Of a stretch of DNA of 64,000 nt, positions 12,640 to 24,319 are shown piece by piece. Every line of letters starts with the position of its first letter. The stretch's first letter is position 1. Under the pieces are notes generated by a model, which saw nothing but the letters and a program-made list of their open reading frames with translations, searched no databases and was not told where the DNA came from. The stretch covers positions 13,707,001 to 13,771,000 of the forward strand of contig JANTQA010000070.1 in assembly GCA_027625915.1 (NCBI GenBank), written 5' to 3'. A program made the translations under genes and the position numbers. The DNA comes from Anaeramoeba flamelloides (Eukaryota; Metamonada; Anaeramoebidae).

Positions 12640-13083
12640 ATGGTTTTTTTTTTTAAAAAAAAAATAAAACCAAAAACTTCGAAACTGTAAGTCAAAATTT
12701 TATGATATTAATATTAAGGATTTTTTATACTTGATAATGATGAAAAAAGATAAACAACAATATTTTTTATGAATAATTGTTCAATTCATTTTAAAAGACA
12801 TTACATCGTCGAAATTTTCTTAGTGAGTTATTATTTTTCTTTTCAAAATCTTTTTTTTTTAACTTGATCTTTTGTAAAAAAAAAGTATCTAAAACAAAAA
12901 AAAAACGAAAAAGAAAAAAATAAAAGGAATCAAAAAAGAAAGGAAAAGTGTTTCAAAAAAAAAAGAAAAAGAAAAACATAAGAAAAAAAAATTGAAAAAC
13001 TTATACAAAAAATTGAATAATTAGAAAAAAGGATTCTGATTCAAAAAATCGAAATTATTTTTTTTGATAAGAATACATTACTA
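12640..13083. other. A-rich, polypurine-like stretch without genes
   Basis: About 12865-13015 is nearly all A and G with few interruptions. Nothing coding is visible between repeat K and the MITE at 13084. Confidence 0.4.
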
Positions 13084-13281
13084 CAGTCAGTTTCACTTTT
13101 AAGGCACAAACTTTCAACAAAATTTAAAGTACAAAAAAATTTCAAATTTAGGCACAAAATTTGGAATTTTTAATTTTTACAATTTATTTTACTAGAATCC
13201 AAAATTTTGTACCTTAATTTGAGATTTTTTTTGTGCCATAAATTTCGTTGAAAGTTTGTACCTTAAAAGTGAAACTGACTG
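13084..13281. mobile_element. 198-bp Tc1/mariner-type MITE (family C), nearly a full palindrome
   Basis: The ends are CAGTCAGTTTCACTTTTAAG and its exact complement, flanked by TA on both sides (13082-13083 and 13282-13283). The inverted arms run about 85 bp each with few differences, leaving a short AT-rich centre. Each arm contains the repeated word GGYACAAA.TTT. The CAGT ends and TA duplication are typical of Tc1/mariner non-autonomous elements. A second copy lies at 22577-22772. Confidence 0.85.
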
Positions 13282-14679
13282 TATTTCTTCAAAAGCAATT
13301 CGATTAACATTATGAAGTGAGTTAAAATTCTTGTAAAAAAGTTTAATTCGATTTAATCTAATCTATGTTCGTTTTAGAACAATAGAAATTTGGCAAGTTA
13401 GTATTTGGTAACAATTTAGAGATAAAAAAAACTCATTTGAAAAATGAAAAAAATTAAAAGTGAAATTCAAATTTTACCATTAAAATGGGTATATTGGTTC
13501 AATAGTTGCTAAAAATTAGTCCAAAAAAAATATTTTTTTAAGTTTTGGAAAATTTTGTGGTTTTTCAATCAAAAGCTATGTTCTGTAATATTCAATTCAA
13601 AGGAAAAAATCGAAAAAATATTTTCTTTTCTTTTTTTTGTATTTTTTAAATTATTGTAGTATATCTAAAATAGATTCCAAACACCTGTAATTCATTTTGT
13701 AACAGGAAAATTAAAAGATCTTGAATTTAGAAGTATTTGTTGATACTATTTAAATAAACCTTTCTATTTATTTTTAATCCGATTCTTATTCTATTGTTTT
13801 AAAACCAAAAGTATTTATAAATGATTTGATTTCTTTTAAGTTCTCTTACATTAAATAGTTTTGGAAATTCTTTATAGTCTTTATATTTTTTTTTGAACAA
13901 ATAGATATTATATATTTATCAATGTATTAAACGTTTATTCTTCCTATTGTGGTTTTAAAAATAGGTTATTACTATGATATTTGTACTTTTTTATTTTCAA
14001 GTGATTTTTTTTTTTTTTTTTTATTTTGTATAACCGTGATTGTATATTAATTCTCTTTATTTTGGAAATTTTTTAACATTTTTTTTATTTGGGTTCTCTT
14101 TTAACTTTTAATTCATTGATGAATTATTTTAATGTGTAGAATACTGTTTTTAAATTTCCAAATAAATAAAAATTAATATCTTTTTCATCGTGAAATTTTT
14201 GAAATGGGAATTTTCATATTAAAAATTAAAAAAGATTCAAATTATCTTTCTAAATCCAAAAAAAAAACTTCGGGTGTTATATTTTCATTATTTAATAAAT
14301 TTTAAAATTTTTTGATCACATTTAACATTTTTTGAGATAAAAAAAAACTTTATTTTTATCATAAAGTTTGTAAACAAGAATATTCTTATTTTCAGAATCA
14401 AGAACTAAAATGAATTTGATTTTTAAGATTCTTTTCCCAATTTCTCAATTTAGGAAAGAATATTTTTGAAATTTTTTGAAAAAGTTAAATCGAATCAAAA
14501 CTAATTAAAATATCAACATCTAAAACTTAATTCCTCATTTTTGATTAATTATCAATGTTTATATTATTACTTCATTAACAAATTTGGTCTTGATAAAAAA
14601 AATTACAAAAAAATGTTTTTTTAACAACTATTGAGGTATTATAATCGATCTAGGTGAAATCTAAAATTAAAATTAGTTG
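13282..14679. other. gene-free A/T-rich stretch
   Basis: A further piece of repeat K is seen at about 13340-13480 (TTTAATCTAATCTATGTTCGTTTTA and following). Otherwise no exon, RNA gene or bounded repeat was recognised. Confidence 0.4.
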
Positions 14680-15300
14680 TTGTTCTAATAAAAATTGCAC
14701 TGATACTAACAGATCCCTTGTCTCTAAAAAATGTGATTTTAATAAAAAAGTACTATTTGTCGATCCTCGTCAATGAAAATAGATCTATGTATTGGTAAAA
14801 AAACCCAACAATTTCAGAAAAAAATCTCTATTTAGCCACAAATTAAAAGTACCAACTACCAATATCAAGACTTTGAAAGTTACAAAATATCTATTTTGAG
14901 ATTTATGGCGATACGTAAATTAGTTTTTAAAAATTTCATATTTTTTTTAAATAATTTTATAACCAATCTAGTCTTTTTACAAAATATTTCTCATATATTG
15001 GAAATATAATGATATTACACTTAGATTTATAAAAATTAAACAAAACTTACTAGTCTTTGTGGTTTTTTTCGGTTGATTTTTATTATGTATAATCTTGAAA
15101 ATCAAAAAAAAAATGAAAAAATAGTTACTTTTGGAAGTTTAAATATGAATTATTAAATACTGGAATAATATTATTTTGAGGTTACAATTTTTAGATTTGG
15201 ATAAGATATTAAAAACAATTTCCAATATGAAAAATTATAATTGTAATCATGAGTAAAAAATGCAATAATTTATTCTTGCAATAAGATTTAAAATAGATTT
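14680..15300 (+). repeat. dispersed repeat G, copy 1 (about 620 bp)
   Basis: This is co-linear with 45870-46510 in the same orientation. Shared blocks in order: TTGTYGATCCT.RTCAAT, CAACAATTTCAGAAAAAAATCT, CAAAGTTACAAAATATCTATT, a C/GATTTATAAAAATTAAACAAAAC-like block and a TAAATATGAATTATTAAAT-like block. A reversed fragment sits near 25780-25840. No ORF survives, and the origin is unknown. Confidence 0.6.
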
Positions 15301-15390
15301 TTTCGAGACATGTGAACTTCATATTAGGAATATCATTAACAGAGTTTTATTTTTGATAAAATCGATTAAGATGCCATTAGATATAACCTA

Positions 15391-16103
15391 CTAGTATTTG
15401 AATTATAAATGGAAAAAAATTTTCACTTCATTTTTGTTTTCCTTTTTCAAATTGAGTTTTTCCAGGAATTATACCCTACTTTTTTGGAAACACAATTTAT
15501 AAAAAAAAATCTGGAATAGAAAGTGAAAATTATTTACTAAATCTAATTCAAATATCTATATGAAAATTCTATTCATTTGTGGAGTAAAAAAAGAAGCAAT
15601 TTAAGTAACTTCAAGGTTCAAACTCATAAACTATGTGATATTTTAAAGTTAGAGTCGTTTATTGAAAGTGTTTTAGATGAACATCATTAAAAATGTTAAA
15701 GATATTTGGGTTACTGATCAATTCAAATAATGTGAATAAAATTTATAAATCAATTTCCATTTTTGTAATCTAGGAGCTAAACTTTGAAAAAAACTCAAGA
15801 GAAAGAATCTTATGATAGATCAAACCAATTTTAAAAAGTTTTCATAGCACTTAACACAAAAGATGACTTTCATCAAAATATGTGTAAAATAATTTCAAAA
15901 ATGGAAATAGAATTAAAAATTTTCAGAGATTTATTTGAATTTATCGGCATAAAAAGGAAAAAATTTTCACCTCCTACTCCAGATAGTTCTTTTATAAATT
16001 GTGTTTCCAAAAAAGTAGGGTATAATTCCTGGAAAAACTCAATTTAAAAAAGGAAAACAAAAATGAAGTGAAAGTTTTTTCCCTTTCATAATTCAAAGAA
16101 CTG
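15391..16103. mobile_element. 713-bp foldback MITE (family E) with about 130-bp inverted arms
   Basis: The left arm (15391 to about 15525) and right arm (about 15957-16103) are nearly complementary over about 130 bp. The arms include AAATTGAGTTTTTCCAGGAA, TTATACCCTACTTTTTTGGA and the TCACTTCATTTTTGTTTTCC block. TA flanks both ends (15389-15390 and 16104-16105). The outermost bases CTAGTATTTGAAT / CAGTTCTTTGAAT match end-words seen elsewhere (34771-34783, 40472-40490, 43330-43345), so it belongs to a family. The interior has no coding capacity. Confidence 0.8.
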
Positions 16104-16390
16104 TATAAAATTTATAGAAAGTTACAGATCGAACAAGAAAAAAACCAAAATAGCAATTAATTACACCTAACACAAGATATTTTTCTTACAACTTTGAAAA
16201 TTATTCTTTCTTAACAGAATTTTATTCCATTAATTTTTCAATAACAAATAAATATCGTAAGGACTTAGTTGACCAATAAGTGTTCTTTCCCGTGGTTGAA
16301 AATTGGAAATCAAAGAATCCTAGAATTTTATTCCCATTTTTTCCTTTTTTTCATTTTTTTCAAAACATTGTTTGAATTCAAATTATTTGA

Positions 16391-17582
16391 ATGAGTTCCA
16401 AAAAAAGAAAAGGATCAAAGGCAATAAAAAGAAAAAAAAAATCCCAAAAATCAAAAAAAAAGCAACTAAAGGTAAAGGCACTTTTTAAATATGATTCTGG
16501 GCAAAAAGGTATGTTAAGTTTTAATGAGCTTGATACGATCCTTGTTCTTGAAAAAAATAAATCAGGATGGTGGTTTGGGGAGTTTAATAACACAACTGGC
16601 TATTTTCCTTCAAATTATGTCAAAGTAATTTCCTCAAAACAAATGGCAAAAACTCCAAATAAAGGTTTGGATCCACAACATTCTTAAAAAGAATAAATAT
16701 AAAAAAAAAAAAAATACAAAAAAGTCAATTAATTTTTTTCTTCGTTAATTTTTCACTTAAAAAATAATTTCAACAAAAACAAATTAACAAAAATAAAAAA
16801 AAACAAAAAACAATAGAACTTCAAAACATTGTGAAAGAAATCTTTGATGAGCTCCAAAAAAAAATTGATCAAGAAACACAAAAGACACAAAAAAATTTCC
16901 GAAATACGAAGGAAAAAAATGTCTCTGTAACATCAGAGAAATTGGTAAGGGCATGTGAAATTCGAAAGACACTTTCAAAAGAGCTGAGTTCAAGTAACGA
17001 AAATTTACTCGAATTCTTGGACGACTTTGTAGAGTCCAGTGAGACAAGCCACCCATTTATTAAACATTTGGTTGAAAAAAAATCACCATTGATCAAGACT
17101 TTAAAAAAACGGCAAACCAGATCGACAAATAAGCTTGCCACAATCGTAAGAAAGTCAAGTAGCCTTCGATCTGGGGAAACAATTTCTCAAATGAAAAAGA
17201 CAAAAAAAAATTTACAGTCAAGATTCGATCAAGCACAGGACTTACCACAAGAATTGCCACAAGATTTGCCACAAGATTTACCTCTAGACTTGCCACAAGA
17301 TTTACCTCTAGACTTGCCTCAAAATTTACCTGATCTCGATGATTTAGAGGGCATCCCTGAATTACCAGAAATGGACGACCTTCCTGAGGATTTGGAAAGA
17401 CAAATTACACTTGAAGGAAACCCAAGTAAAATATTTTTTTTCTATTCCTACTTTTTGTCATTTCTATTTTTTTTTTTTTTTTTGATGATTTTCTAAAAGC
17501 TATCCAACATTTTTCGAAAAATTACACAACAAATCCCTCTCATTCCCAAAATGTAATTTTGAAAAGAACAAAAAGATTGTGA
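16391..17582 (+). CDS. SH3-domain protein with helical middle and Leu/Pro/Asp repeats, 3 exons
   Basis: Exons are 16391-16664, 16817-17425 and 17500-17582, all joined in phase 1 by GT-AG introns of 152 and 74 nt, giving 321 residues ending in TGA. Residues 1-27 are very Lys-rich. Residues 28-80 are a clean SH3 domain: ALFKY, LSFNELDTI (the acidic RT-loop region is reduced), GWWFGE with the conserved Trp60, and GYFPSNYVKVI. A charged helical region follows (about 93-225). Residues about 233-264 hold a tandem DLPQ/DLPL repeat, and then an acidic L/P/E tail. SH3 domains bind Pro-rich ligands, so the repeat might be an internal or partner ligand; this is inferred. Overall it resembles a cytoskeletal or membrane-trafficking adaptor, but I cannot assign a family. 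Continuing exon 1 past the donor meets a stop at 16685. Confidence 0.8.
17239..17340 (+). repeat. in-frame 12/24-bp coding minisatellite in the SH3 gene
   Basis: Units such as GACTTGCCACAAGATTTACC repeat in frame and encode DLPQ and DLPL tetrapeptides. Higher-order 24-bp units (DLPLDLPQ) are most alike in the second half, suggesting recent slippage or unequal exchange. Confidence 0.75.
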
Positions 17583-17829
17583 AAAGGAATCATCTAACTT
17601 TCTTTTTTTTTTTTCCCAAAGCTTTCGAAAGACATTCTTCCCAAAGTAGTTGTCTTTAAAATGATTCACTATGAAACAATTTTGAATGTAAAGACAGTTA
17701 TTTTTGTCTCTATTGTTTTGGCTCACAAGTTAGATCAAAGTTCTAATCCTGAGTTGTAACTGAAAAACTGAAAAGGTGCAATTACTTTCAAGTGGGATAG
17801 ATATTCTTATCCATGAACCTTTTTATTGC

Positions 17830-18430
17830 TCTTAAGGGTCTAGTCACTACCGTGGGTTTGCTTCATACTTGTAGAGTGGATGAATCACAAAAAATGATAT
17901 TGTGAAGTTCCTCTTCTTTTGGTTCAAAAATTAAAAAGAAATTCTAGACAAGATTATATGTCTCTCAATGAAAAGAAATTTCAATTTTTAAAAAAATTTC
18001 ACAGTACCTTAAGAACAAAATTCAAATAACATTAAAAAAAAATTTCACTTAGATCAATTTCAAAAAATTCAAAAAAAACAACCACAAGTTTCTCATAAGC
18101 AAAAATTTCAAAAAAAAAATTTACATTTAAAAAGTTGGTAAAAAATAAAAAAATCTTTTACTGGTTTTAAATTTCCAAATGGCTAAATTTCTCCAATTCG
18201 GAATAAAACCTTTTCTTTGAGTACTAAATCAATTTAAATCAACTTAATCTAATTTGTGGTTGTTTTATAATCCTTTATATTTGACAAATAAGTGATTTTG
18301 TTTGATTCTTTTTTTAAAAATTTTACATTTGAGAAATTAAAAAAATGAACAAAAAAAAACATCACCGAGATCTCAAAAAAAAAAATCAAGGGAAACACTT
18401 AAAACTAACATATTTGTATACACAATTATA
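17830..18430. repeat. dispersed repeat K, copy 2
   Basis: Co-linear with 12180-12560, and its 3' part with 61340-61680. Shared blocks are TTTGCTTCATAC, AAATTTCCAAATGGCTAAATT, and TCTAATTTGTGGTTGTTTTATAA followed by TATTTGACAA and GAGATCTCAAAAA. No coding remnant is recognised. The short frame at 18448-18654 lies just beyond it and looks like low-complexity sequence. Confidence 0.5.
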
Positions 18431-19639
18431 ACTAATAATGATTCAAATTGGAAATGGACTTTCTCTCTTTGAGTTTTTTTTCTAAAAATTATCCTCGGTT
18501 TTTATTTTTGATTTTTAGAAATATATTATACATTACACACAGCATCATTTTAATCGGCATTTGGTTCTCAGAAAAATTAAAAAAAAATTTTAATCTATTT
18601 CAAAAAATTGTTTTTCACCATAATGACGAGAACCTTAAAAGGACTATTTCTTGAGAATAATAATCATCACTTTTTTGAAGTTTGGGGGTATTCAAAAACA
18701 AGCAATGACGCTCATTAGAACTAAAATAAGTAAAAAATATTCGGTTGCATATGCTAAATTGAAAAAAAAAAAAAAATGAAATAGAACACACAACAACTAA
18801 AAACTCAATTTATTATTACTTCTATTATTTTTATTGTTATTGTGAATGAGGAAAAAAATTTCTCCCCATTTTAATTTTCTAGTTTCATTAATTTTGATCT
18901 TTAAAGAACAAATTTAAATTTACTTATCTCTATTATATTTCAGAAACAGCTCCTTTTCAAAGATTTCAAATTAGGCATGCATTATCTTTGCTTTTAAATA
19001 ATAATTTGAAGTTTAAAACATCATTGAAATCAAAAGAAAAATAAGAAGGAAAATAAGATCAGTATTTGTTCCTTTTAATATTGAAAAACCAAAAAGAAAT
19101 TTTTTTCAAATACTTTTACAAAAAAAAAGCGTTATAAATGCTCTTTTGTTTGGAGATAGGGCCTTATTATATTTATTACTTTAAGTACTTCAGCATATCA
19201 TGATTATAGTTTCTTGTTACAGGAACTTTCAAATTTGCAATAAAATGATAACGTATGAGTTTATTGTATTATGTGTGCTTGGACTCTTCCGAAAAAAATA
19301 TATCTTAACTTGAGAACCCTCTCATTTTTTAAAAGCTGAAGAATATTTTAAAATAAAATAATCACTGTTCTGTATTGGTCTAAGAAAGAAATACAATACA
19401 TAATGGTAAATGCTAATTTTAATAAAAATAAAGAAAAAACACTAAAAACTTCATATAGGCACACCACTCCCAATTATTATTGTTATTAATTTTTTTTTCT
19501 CAATCTTTTTTTAAATTTTCTCTCAAAAATTATTTGTAAGAATTATACTATAAAAAATTGAGAATAAAATTAAATTATAAACTAATGTTTTTTTAATAGT
19601 AAAAAACAAAAATCACTATTAACATTTGAAAAAATAATC
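18431..19639. other. gene-free stretch
   Basis: A/T-rich sequence without a convincing exon. Slightly richer patches at 18600-18660 and 19150-19290 do not give a supported reading frame on either strand. Confidence 0.4.
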
Positions 19640-20226
19640 AGTTAAAGGGTTTCAAAAAATTGAGAATTTAAAAAATATTATTGGTGATGAAAATAACCTA
19701 GATTTAAACCCATTTGAAAAAAACAAAATTATAAAAAAATATCTTATAACAATTCAGAATATTTTTAAATAATTGGTTAATTAACTCTCATAAGAATAAT
19801 ATTCCAGATATCAAAAAAGATCATTTTTATTTTTATTTTATTTATTGTTTAAGGAAGGAGTTTTTAATTTCTTTTATATTCTCTAATTCCTAAATTTTTA
19901 TTTCGAAATTTTTTCAAAGACTTTTAAATATTAAAAAGATCAATTTTATTTATTCATAAAAAATGAAATGGATGTGTAGCTTGAAATTATCGACCTATTT
20001 CTATTCATCAAAGTTTACCAAGATTATTTCTAAAAATGTTATATAAACAAATTGAAACATATTGGGATTTTATTCATAAATTTCAATTTGGTCTTCGGAA
20101 AAAAATATGATACTCATATTGTTGTATTAATTTTTTTAAAAAAATATATATAATAAGACAAAATCAAATAATGAAAATGAAAAGAAATATGTTCTGTTTA
20201 AATTTCTGAAAGGAAATTGAAGTGTA
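19640..20226 (+). mobile_element. LINE reverse-transcriptase fragment (decayed)
   Basis: Around 19985-20120 the plus strand reads NYRPISIHQSLPRLF, then KMLYKQIETYWDFIHKFQFGLRKK, followed after a frame change by YDTHIVV. This is the RT block of non-LTR retrotransposons that includes the family's NYRPISLL and QFGFRK motifs. The same block, NYRPISINQSLPRFF, occurs in the LINE at 56494-58895, so the two are related. Upstream (from about 19640) remnants of the N-terminal RT region follow. The fragment ends at TAAGGGAAGTACC and runs directly into a decamer minisatellite. It has multiple stops and frame changes and lacks the catalytic YADD region. Confidence 0.75.
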
Positions 20227-20331
20227 AGGGAAGTACCGTAGAGTACCGTAGAGTACTGTCCAGTGCCGTCAAGTGCCGTCAAGTGCCGTAGAGTGCCGTA
20301 GAGTGCCGTAGAGTGCCGTAGAGTGCCTTTT
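20227..20331 (+). repeat. GC-rich decamer minisatellite (GTGCCGTAGA)n
   Basis: Ten tandem 10-bp units vary between GTACCGTAGA, GTGCCGTCAA and GTGCCGTAGA. It stands out sharply in this AT-rich DNA. It begins exactly where the LINE fragment ends and stops where the palindromic modules begin. Short versions of the unit are found at the 3' end of the LINE piece at 39693 and in the palindrome array at 3714-3748. Confidence 0.9.
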
Positions 20332-20860
20332 GAGGTTTTCTGTTTTATTAGTAAAATCTATCGATTTTCGTTAGGTTTTTTTTACTTTTCGAAATAAACC
20401 GAAAATTTATTAAAATTTTCTGTTTATTTCAAAAAGTAAAAAAAACCTAGAACACTTCACAAATAAACAGAAAACTCAAGAAAAGCTAACGGAGTTTTTT
20501 TTAATTTGAGAAATATAACGAAAATTTATTAAATTTTCTTTTTATTTCTAAGATTAAAAAAAACTAATGGTGATTTTCCAAATTTAAAAGAATTGATTCG
20601 AAACTTAGATTTGACTCTATTCTTTTGAATTCTGGAAAACCTAACGGCAATTTTTATAGATTACAAGTTTTTATTTATGAAGTGTTTTAGGTTTTTTTTA
20701 CTTTAGAAATAAACAAAAAATTTTAATAAATTTTCGGTTTATTTCTAAAGTAAAAAAAACCTAACGAAAATATATATTTATTTTCTTATAAAACAGAAAA
20801 CTCAAGAAAACCTAACGGGGCGGGTTTTTTTAATTTCAAAAAACAAAAAAAACTTAACTG
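20332..20860. repeat. palindromic module array, copy 2
   Basis: Same modules as at 3045-3960. GAGGTTTTCTGTTTTATT and CGATTTTCGTTAGGTTTTTT are followed by an 80-bp palindrome made of TTACTTTAGAAATAAAC and its complement. The AATTGATTC/ACTCTATTCTTTTGAATTC palindrome and AAACCTAACGG junctions follow. Repeated junctions read CCTAACG or CGTTAGG. Confidence 0.65.
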
Positions 20861-21396
20861 AATATAGAGTGCACTTTATACCTGTTCAATAAAAAAAATA
20901 AATAATAAAAAATTCATGTTTTCAATTCATTTTAATATTTCAATTAAACTTGTTCTTTTAACAAAAACCTAAAAATCATTGATTCAGAAAATATTTCATA
21001 ATCTTTCTTCAGAATTTAAAAATACTTTAGAATCAAAGTGTTTAATGGAATAAGGAAAATTTCAAACGAAAATTCATCATTGTATTTTATTGAAAATGAT
21101 TTACCTTCATTTTTATTTGTTTTTTTTCGATTTGAGAATAAATCAAAAGTTCGCAAATCAAAATTCTAAAAAAATTTTTTGATAGGATTCAATTTTATCA
21201 AAATGTTTAAAATGGTATAAAAGATAAAAATGATTTTAGAATTCTGGATAGATTTTATATTTTAACCATCGAATTAAAATCTTGTCTTTGACTTTTTGCG
21301 AAATTCATTCATTTATATAAAATTTCTTATTAAACTTTTATTCATCTTTAATATTTTATATTATTATTTCTTTTTGTTTTCTAAATAATTTAATAG

Positions 21397-23970
21397 ATGA
21401 TAATGATTTATTAACAGGTTATGATCCACCAAAAGAAGAATATTTTTATTTTGAAGGTGGTAAGTATTTTATTTTATTTTATTATTTTTTTTTTCCAATT
21501 TTTTAAAAATTTTACTTTTTTACAAAACACTTATTTCTAAATTGTTTTTAAAGAATTTTTTTCAAAAAATTATTAAAGATCAAAAAAATATTATCCTTTA
21601 ACTAAAGAATAAATTTCATTTATAGAAATTTATCTTGCATTTTTTGTTTAATTTTAAAAGTAAATTGACAAATTAAATTATTCTTCTCAAAATTTAAACA
21701 AGTAGGGAAATTCGTGACAATGATTTTTTTCGTTGAATATAAGATTATCACAAGTTTGGTCGAATATCGCTAATGTCTGATTTTATCACGGATAAAAATA
21801 TTTTCTAACGAATTATGCAATTATTCCTGAAAATATCACCCACAACTCAAAAATTTAAGATATAATTTTATACAGTTTCAAAAAATCATAAATAGAGACA
21901 TCAGTTACATTATTTTTTAATATTTTTTGACTTTTTAAGTCATTTTTTATGAATTAATTAAAACGAAAAATTTTTCTCACACTTTATTACAACTTTTTTT
22001 TTTTTTTTTTTTTTTTTGTTTATCATGAATTTGTAGATTATTGTGAGTTTTTAATATTATCTCAGAAATAATTTGGATTATAAGCAAAAAAAACAAATAT
22101 TGATGATAATCTACATTATCGTGAAAATATAAATTAATCGCTAATTTGTCTTATTGTTCTGAAAATTCTAAAATTGATGATAATCCCTAATTTCATTGTT
22201 TCAATAACATTAGAACAACACGTTTTTTAACTTCGTGGCTAGATAATACTCTAATAAAAGAAAAAATTGCAAATGAATCTTGTAATAAAAAAAAACAATT
22301 AGCGAATCAAAAAAAAAAAAGATTTCAATTTTGAAATTTCAAAAATTAATTTTTTCTTCTAATACTCATCTAAAATCCTTTAAACACATGTTATTCACCC
22401 ACTTAAAACTGGGCCCATTTGACTGAAACAAAGTTTAATAATTAAAACAAATTTAACACAAGTAAATATTTCTTAAACTTTATTTTGATAATTTTTTTGT
22501 CATTAACAAAAACAATCAACTTTTCATTTTTTATAGATATAAACAAAAAAGATAAATTTTTTAAATTTTATTATTACAGTCAGTTCCACTTTTTAGACAC
22601 AAACTTTCAACGAAATTTAAAGTACAAAAAAAATCTCAAATTAAAGCACATTATATGGGATTTTTTTTTACACAAATTATTTTAATATAATTTGATTTTT
22701 ATGCCTTTAATTTGGGATTTTTTTTGTACCTCAAATTATTTTGAAAAGTTTGCTTCTTAAAAGTGGAACTGATGCACTTTTAAGGGTTAAATGAATGAAT
22801 CACTTCATCTAATTTGGTAAAGAATTTTGAAGTGACTAAATTTGTAACTTCCTATTCAAAGAGTGTTTAAAATAGGTAAGGCATGAAACGTATTTGAAAC
22901 TTACTGTTGTGGAAAAAAAGTGAAACACGGTTTTTCATTGGGAACATTACTGAAAATCAAAAGTAAAATCAATAAAAAGAAGAAACCAATTAACTTCAAA
23001 TAATAACCCATTATATTATTTTCAATCAACCCAACAAATACAATTTAAATCTACTTTTATTCATATCCAAATTGTTGGTGTGGTTTTGGAGATCACAAAA
23101 ATAGTCAATTTTTTCAACAAATTTTTAATAATTGATCAATCAAAGAAAAACCCATACCAAAAGATAGTATTAAAAAAACTGTTATTGTGATGAATACTTC
23201 ATTTTGTCTTTATTTATATATTTATTCTTTTTTTCATTGATCTTACTTTGAATTTTCAGTAATATTCCCAATTAAAAACCGTGTTTCACTTTTTTTCCAT
23301 AATGGTTAATTTAGTTTTCTAAAAAAAAAATTTTAAATATTAATTTTTTAATTGATATTCTCAAATTTTAATTGTCGAAATTTTTTTTTATAATAAACTT
23401 TACCACAGAGTGAGTGCCTATATTATTGCTTTGTAAATCAAACTTTTTATTTAAATATTTGTGAATTTTTCATGTAATAAAATCAGAAAAATTATTAAAA
23501 ATTTCGACAATTACTTTTTTTAATTTCTAGATTTATAAATATTTATATTTCTCATTAATTTTCCATTTCAATTCAATAAATTGAAAATAAATCAAAAATT
23601 TGTTATTGCTCTCATGATTCCTTTTTTGTGAACCTTATACAATTCTTTAAAATTAATTTTCTATTTATTTTCATATTATTTATTATACTCCCCCCATATA
23701 TATATATATATACATAATTAAAAAAAAAAAAACATAAATAATAATAATAGAGGACGATATTCCACCACCACCACCATTTAGAGAAAGAGAATTAGATAAA
23801 GAAAATAAAAACACAGAAATTTATTTACAAGGAGGTAAATTTTTTTTTTACATAATTTTTTATTTTTATCATAAACTTTGTAAAACCAATTTTTTATATA
23901 TAATATTTTTTTTCAATCTAATCTAAAATTATTAATTATAGAATGTGGAATACCAATTACATTGAATTAA
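21397..23970 (+). CDS. last three exons of an unrecognised gene, all phase-1 introns
   Basis: Exons 21397-21459, 23751-23834 and 23942-23970 are short, more G+C-rich than their surroundings and join in one frame through consensus sites (GTAAGT and GTAAAT donors; TAG acceptors). The tail they encode is about 58 residues. It reads DNDLLTGYDPPKEEYFYFEG, then EDDIPPPPPFRERELDKENK, then NTEIYLQGECGIPITLN and a stop. An acceptor at 21418 would also keep the frame. The five-proline run next to acidic residues could be a ligand for SH3/WW/EVH1 domains (inference). The first intron is 2291 bp and holds MITEs of families C and A. Upstream exons were not found. I do not recognise the family; the joining is inferred from splice sites and frame. 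Confidence 0.55.
21700..22250. repeat. intronic patch rich in ATCGYGA/TATCAC words
   Basis: Within the long intron, words such as ATTCGTGACAATGA, TTATCACGGATAA, AATATCGCTAATG, TTATCGTGAAAAT and AATTGATGATAATC recur on both strands. The same vocabulary fills the subterminal zones of the element at 48275-50940, so this may be a decayed relative. Ends could not be fixed. Confidence 0.35.
22577..22772. mobile_element. family C MITE, second copy (diverged)
   Basis: It starts TA-CAGTCAGTTCCACTTTTTAG, shares ACAAACTTTCAACGAAATTT and AAAGTACAAAAAAAATCTCA with the copy at 13084, and ends AAAAGTGGAACTGATG. The right end is degraded, so its TA duplication is not certain. Confidence 0.75.
22904..23306 (+). 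mobile_element. family A MITE, intact 403-bp copy
   Basis: About 70-bp inverted repeats run from GTGGAAAAAAAGTGAAACAC inward through TTTTTCATTGGGAACATTAC. The ends are flanked by TA (22902-22903 and 23307-23308). The interior contains ACCAATTAACTTCAAATAAT, TACAATTTAAATCTACTTTT and AGATAGTATTAAAAAAACTG. This is the best-preserved of four copies with both ends in the window (also 28730, 36118 and 41467). The TA duplication and size point to a non-autonomous Tc1/mariner relative. It sits in the long intron of the gene at 21397-23970. Confidence 0.88.
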
Positions 23971-24319
23971 CAACACAATATTTATTTAGAGCGGATATCA
24001 AAAATCAAAAAATATTATATTTTAACATTATATTTGGTAAAATTAAAATAATAATCAAGATCAAATATTAAATCATATTTTCGTTTTGAAAAATTTTAAA
24101 ATCCTTTTCAATTTTTAATTTTTATTTTTTAATTTTCATTTTAGTCTTTATATTTCAAATACTTATGATCTGTTTTGATGATGTAAGGATGTGTGTGCTC
24201 ATATACAATTACTTTATTTTTGGAGTATTTGGATTTTAAATACTTATTGAGAGAAAGGAGTAATTATTGAAAATTTATCAAAATAAAAAAAAAGAAAAGA
24301 AGAAAAATAATTAAAACTA

